From Candidatus Kerfeldbacteria bacterium (GTDB lineage: Bacteria; Patescibacteriota; Patescibacteriia; UBA9570): a DNA stretch of 7,709 nt. The notes under the pieces are model-generated. The model worked only from the letters and a program-made list of their open reading frames with translations, ran no database searches and was not told the origin of the DNA. Made by a program: the position numbers and the translations under genes. Shown piece by piece: positions 5,491 through 7,709 of the stretch. The stretch lies in NCBI GenBank assembly GCA_003512175.1, contig DOSP01000090.1, positions 3,757-11,465 of the forward strand. The letters run 5' to 3'. Position 1 is the first letter of the stretch; each line of letters begins with the position of its first letter.

Positions 5491-7709
5491 ATATTGTCCG
5501 ATCACACCAGGCTTTCCGGGAAGGCTTACATCGGGCGACTGATCAGCGCCAACCTGGGCAGCGAGTTGATCGTGGTAAGGTCTATGCTATTGCCGAACAA
5601 GTCTTTGCCGAATCTATCAGACGTAATCCCACCGGTGAGCAAGTGGTTTTTGATCGTATTGCGCAGCGTGCGGATGAAACTGGCTTAACCGAACAGGATT
5701 TGACGGAAGCATTTCAAGCTGCCGTCCAACATGTGGCGGTAAGCCATGAACAGTATGAACATACTCAATTTCGTGCGGACGTGAATGCGGCCAAAGATAA
5801 AAGCCGTGGCAATATTTTAAAAAGGCTTGGCCAACATCTTAAATTAAGTGTTCGTTCTGCTTCGTTTTATGATTCGAGTATACCAGGCGGAGGCGCGGTA
5901 GGGGGTGATGTTGCTGACATTGCCGCGATAACGGAGAGTGCCATCGAGCAGCAAATTGTGAAGAAACGCTACGATCAATATATGGAATTAGGTGGTCCAG
6001 CCTTTCGTCGCACCGTGGAGCGGTATCAAGCCGGAGAATTTACCTATCAAGAGCTACTGGATCATCCCAGCTATGTAGTGGGTATTCGTAAAATTACAGA
6101 AGCCTTACCGATTGGGCAGACCTTTACGTTAGAACTGCCAGATGGATCTGACAGTGTCACCTTTGATAGCTCTGACCCAGATGTCAAAACCGCTATTCGT
6201 CGGCATTTAGCCTTTGTCTTAAAGAGTGAAATTGCCCAGACGGCTGAATTTCGCCAATTAGGTGTCATCAGTGTGCCGGATATGCCGGAGTATGTCAGTC
6301 GTGTGCAGGAACAACCACATGGTGCCATTGAGAAGGTGAAACATTTTTTTACCTCTGATGTAATGATGCGTACGAGTCGATTACTGCGTGTCGTTGCCAC
6401 CAATGCAACAGCCTGGAGCGTGGGTGGAGCCTATATTGGTGGGCAGTTAGCCATGGTGACAATGGATAATCCCGATCAATGGTTAACCAGGGGATGTGTG
6501 GTGCTCGGTGCGGCGTTAGCCGGTGCCGGTATCCGTGGTGTACGAGCTGCCAGTGAAGCGACGATGCGCCAAAAACAACGGCGGACAGAAATCGGTTTAG
6601 GGAGCATCACCAATCGTGATGGCGATTTAGATCACCAGTTAGTACCAGATGCTGATGTACTCCGAACACAATTGTTAAACCAAGCTGAACGTCTAGAACA
6701 GCAAGTTGAACAGGGTACAGTAGACGAAGTCCAAACGGCCTTACAGCAGCTCTATCACACCATTGCCGATGTGCGATCTCGCTTACGCCGCTCACGCGAA
6801 GGCAATAAGCCACCACACTCTGATCATCACCAGGGACCATTGCGTATTGAACGGCCCCAGGGTAAACCATTAATTCATCGTGGAACGCTGCGGGTTGAGC
6901 GGCCAGACGGTGAACCATTGCACCACCATAAAGGGCCATCACGCATTGAGCGTCCAGACGGCAAAACAGATCCGGAAGCTGATCGAGATGAATTTAATCG
7001 AGCCCAAGGCGAGCATGATGCTGCCGCCCGAGCTCTGCGTGCAAAAGGAGAATCGGCTCACACTGAACATGCTGCCCCAGAACCGGAACGGTTTGATCCG
7101 AATCAGCCTAAACAAGACTACATTAATTTTGGTGTTGCTAACCGGTTTCAAAGTCAGCAGCAACTGGCTGAAGCGCTGGGCCAGGCCTTGAGTGTGTTGG
7201 AGCGTGTTCAACCGCCTGAGGGCAAGTTACGTAAAGCCTGGAACGCAACCATGCAAGACATTGACGCACACGCCGAACACCACATGGATGGAATCCAAGC
7301 GGCGATTGACCGAGAGATAAACAAATTTGAAAAACAATACACCGTTCAGGCCATAGAGCGTGGTGCCGTAGCGGGAGGGATTTCTGGTCTGGCCATAGCC
7401 ACGTTGCCCTATCCGCATGCCGCCTTCATTGCTGCCGAATGGATAACCAATCGCACACCACAAAAACTTCAACCCAGTAAATATGCGGCTGGCCGGACAC
7501 ATGATAGTTTGTTCGCCCAAGATACATCCGGTCGAACCATTGAAGATTTACAACTACCATATTTGAAAGAGACCTACGACGCCGCGCGCACCGAACGGTT
7601 AACCAGTACCCGACCACAGCGTGAGCAAATGGCCCGTGAACAGATTCGCGGAGCCGTTGATACGGTGGAAGGTCAGCACGGTGAACTGCTAGATGCCATG
7701 CAGAAATTG
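5478..7709 (+). CDS. Large protein of unknown function with repeats and two hydrophobic regions (3' end beyond window)
   Basis: An uninterrupted frame of 744 codons runs from the ATG at 5478 to the window edge. An in-frame TGA at 5451-5453 limits the start, and no Shine-Dalgarno sequence is visible, so coupling to the 5182 gene is likely. I do not recognise a family. Residues 1-135 are polar and helical (MRGVNIVRSHQAFREGLHRA, later TGLTEQDLTEAFQAAVQHV). Residues about 310-330 (AWSVGGAYIGGQLAMV) and 340-354 (CVVLGAALAGAGIRG) form a Gly/Ala-rich hydrophobic pair, perhaps a membrane hairpin. A coiled-coil-like stretch follows (LLNQAERLEQQVEQ), then three repeats of 16-17 residues (451-499) rich in His and Arg. 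A second hydrophobic region is near 629-655 (GAVAGGISGLAIATLPY), followed by a charged helical tail. There is no signal peptide, nucleotide-binding loop or visible catalytic motif. A membrane-associated or structural role is possible, but only inferred. Confidence 0.85.
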   Translation, partial: MRGVNIVRSHQAFREGLHRATDQRQPGQRVDRGKVYAIAEQVFAESIRRNPTGEQVVFDRIAQRADETGLTEQDLTEAFQAAVQHVAVSHEQYEHTQFRADVNAAKDKSRGNILKRLGQHLKLSVRSASFYDSSIPGGGAVGGDVADIAAITESAIEQQIVKKRYDQYMELGGPAFRRTVERYQAGEFTYQELLDHPSYVVGIRKITEALPIGQTFTLELPDGSDSVTFDSSDPDVKTAIRRHLAFVLKSEIAQTAEFRQLGVISVPDMPEYVSRVQEQPHGAIEKVKHFFTSDVMMRTSRLLRVVATNATAWSVGGAYIGGQLAMVTMDNPDQWLTRGCVVLGAALAGAGIRGVRAASEATMRQKQRRTEIGLGSITNRDGDLDHQLVPDADVLRTQLLNQAERLEQQVEQGTVDEVQTALQQLYHTIADVRSRLRRSREGNKPPHSDHHQGPLRIERPQGKPLIHRGTLRVERPDGEPLHHHKGPSRIERPDGKTDPEADRDEFNRAQGEHDAAARALRAKGESAHTEHAAPEPERFDPNQPKQDYINFGVANRFQSQQQLAEALGQALSVLERVQPPEGKLRKAWNATMQDIDAHAEHHMDGIQAAIDREINKFEKQYTVQAIERGAVAGGISGLAIATLPYPHAAFIAAEWITNRTPQKLQPSKYAAGRTHDSLFAQDTSGRTIEDLQLPYLKETYDAARTERLTSTRPQREQMAREQIRGAVDTVEGQHGELLDAMQKL
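6828..6974 (+). repeat. Three tandem 16-17-codon repeats inside the large ORF
   Basis: Three adjacent units, 6828-6875, 6876-6926 and 6927-6974, encode HxG[PT][LS]R[IV]ERP[QD]G[KE][PT]. The individual cores are HQGPLRIERPQGKP, HRGTLRVERPDGEP and HKGPSRIERPDGKT. Nucleotide identity is partial, with many third-position differences, so the duplications are old and the amino-acid pattern is under selection. The units form a His/Arg/Pro-rich linker between the two hydrophobic regions of the protein. Confidence 0.85.

Noticed and set aside
5494..5688. Small plus-strand frame just after the 102-residue gene
   Set aside because: It is an alternate frame of the long gene starting at 5478, has no ATG at its start and no family resemblance.
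6607..7617. Several minus-strand and alternate plus-strand frames of 60-111 codons
   Set aside because: All lie within the long plus-strand gene, are compositionally odd and have no recognisable motifs; they are antisense or frame shadows.
1..7709. CRISPR array, insertion sequence, phage attachment site or tRNA gene
   Set aside because: No regularly spaced direct repeats, transposase motifs, terminal inverted repeats or tRNA cloverleafs were seen apart from the tRNA-like domain of the tmRNA.

Overview
The window is a compact, gene-dense stretch of bacterial chromosome that uses the standard bacterial stop codons: TGA ends two of its genes, so this is not a TGA-recoding lineage. The style suggests a Candidate Phyla Radiation (Patescibacteria) genome, as an inference and not a proof. 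Grounds are the bL35 C-terminus of the HFNARESG..TRNKRRD type, shortened versions of household proteins, very short intergenic gaps, and a long protein I cannot assign next to a small helical one.

Left part (1-1809, all on the minus strand): in transcription order smpB, ssrA (tmRNA), infC, rpmI and rplT, the last cut by the window edge. This is a translation block: the trans-translation pair that rescues stalled ribosomes, then the IF3-bL35-bL20 operon. The stretch 884-1362 contains no protein gene. It holds a complete tmRNA at 919-1315 with encoded CCA, four pseudoknots and an in-frame tag of 27 residues.

Middle part (1850-5129, plus strand): argS starts 40 bp from smpB and is divergent to it. 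It is followed 2 bp later by a family-4 glycosyltransferase, which overlaps a YfiH/PgeF-type gene by 41 bp. The unit ends in a likely intrinsic terminator that overlaps the last stop codon.

Right part (5109-7709, plus strand): two well-formed sigma-70-type promoters in tandem lead into a 102-residue helical protein. Its stop codon overlaps the start of an uninterrupted reading frame of at least 744 codons that runs off the window. That long protein has two hydrophobic Gly/Ala-rich regions separated by a His/Arg-rich linker built of three 16-17-residue repeats. I do not recognise its function.

Recurring theme: several genes (smpB, argS and the 102-residue gene) have -10 boxes only 10-11 nt before the start codon and no Shine-Dalgarno sequence, which predicts leaderless or nearly leaderless mRNAs. 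infC probably starts at AUU, as in the classical autoregulated IF3 genes. The least ordinary items are the tmRNA (long basic tag, altered D- and T-loop signatures) and the unassigned two-gene unit at the right end.
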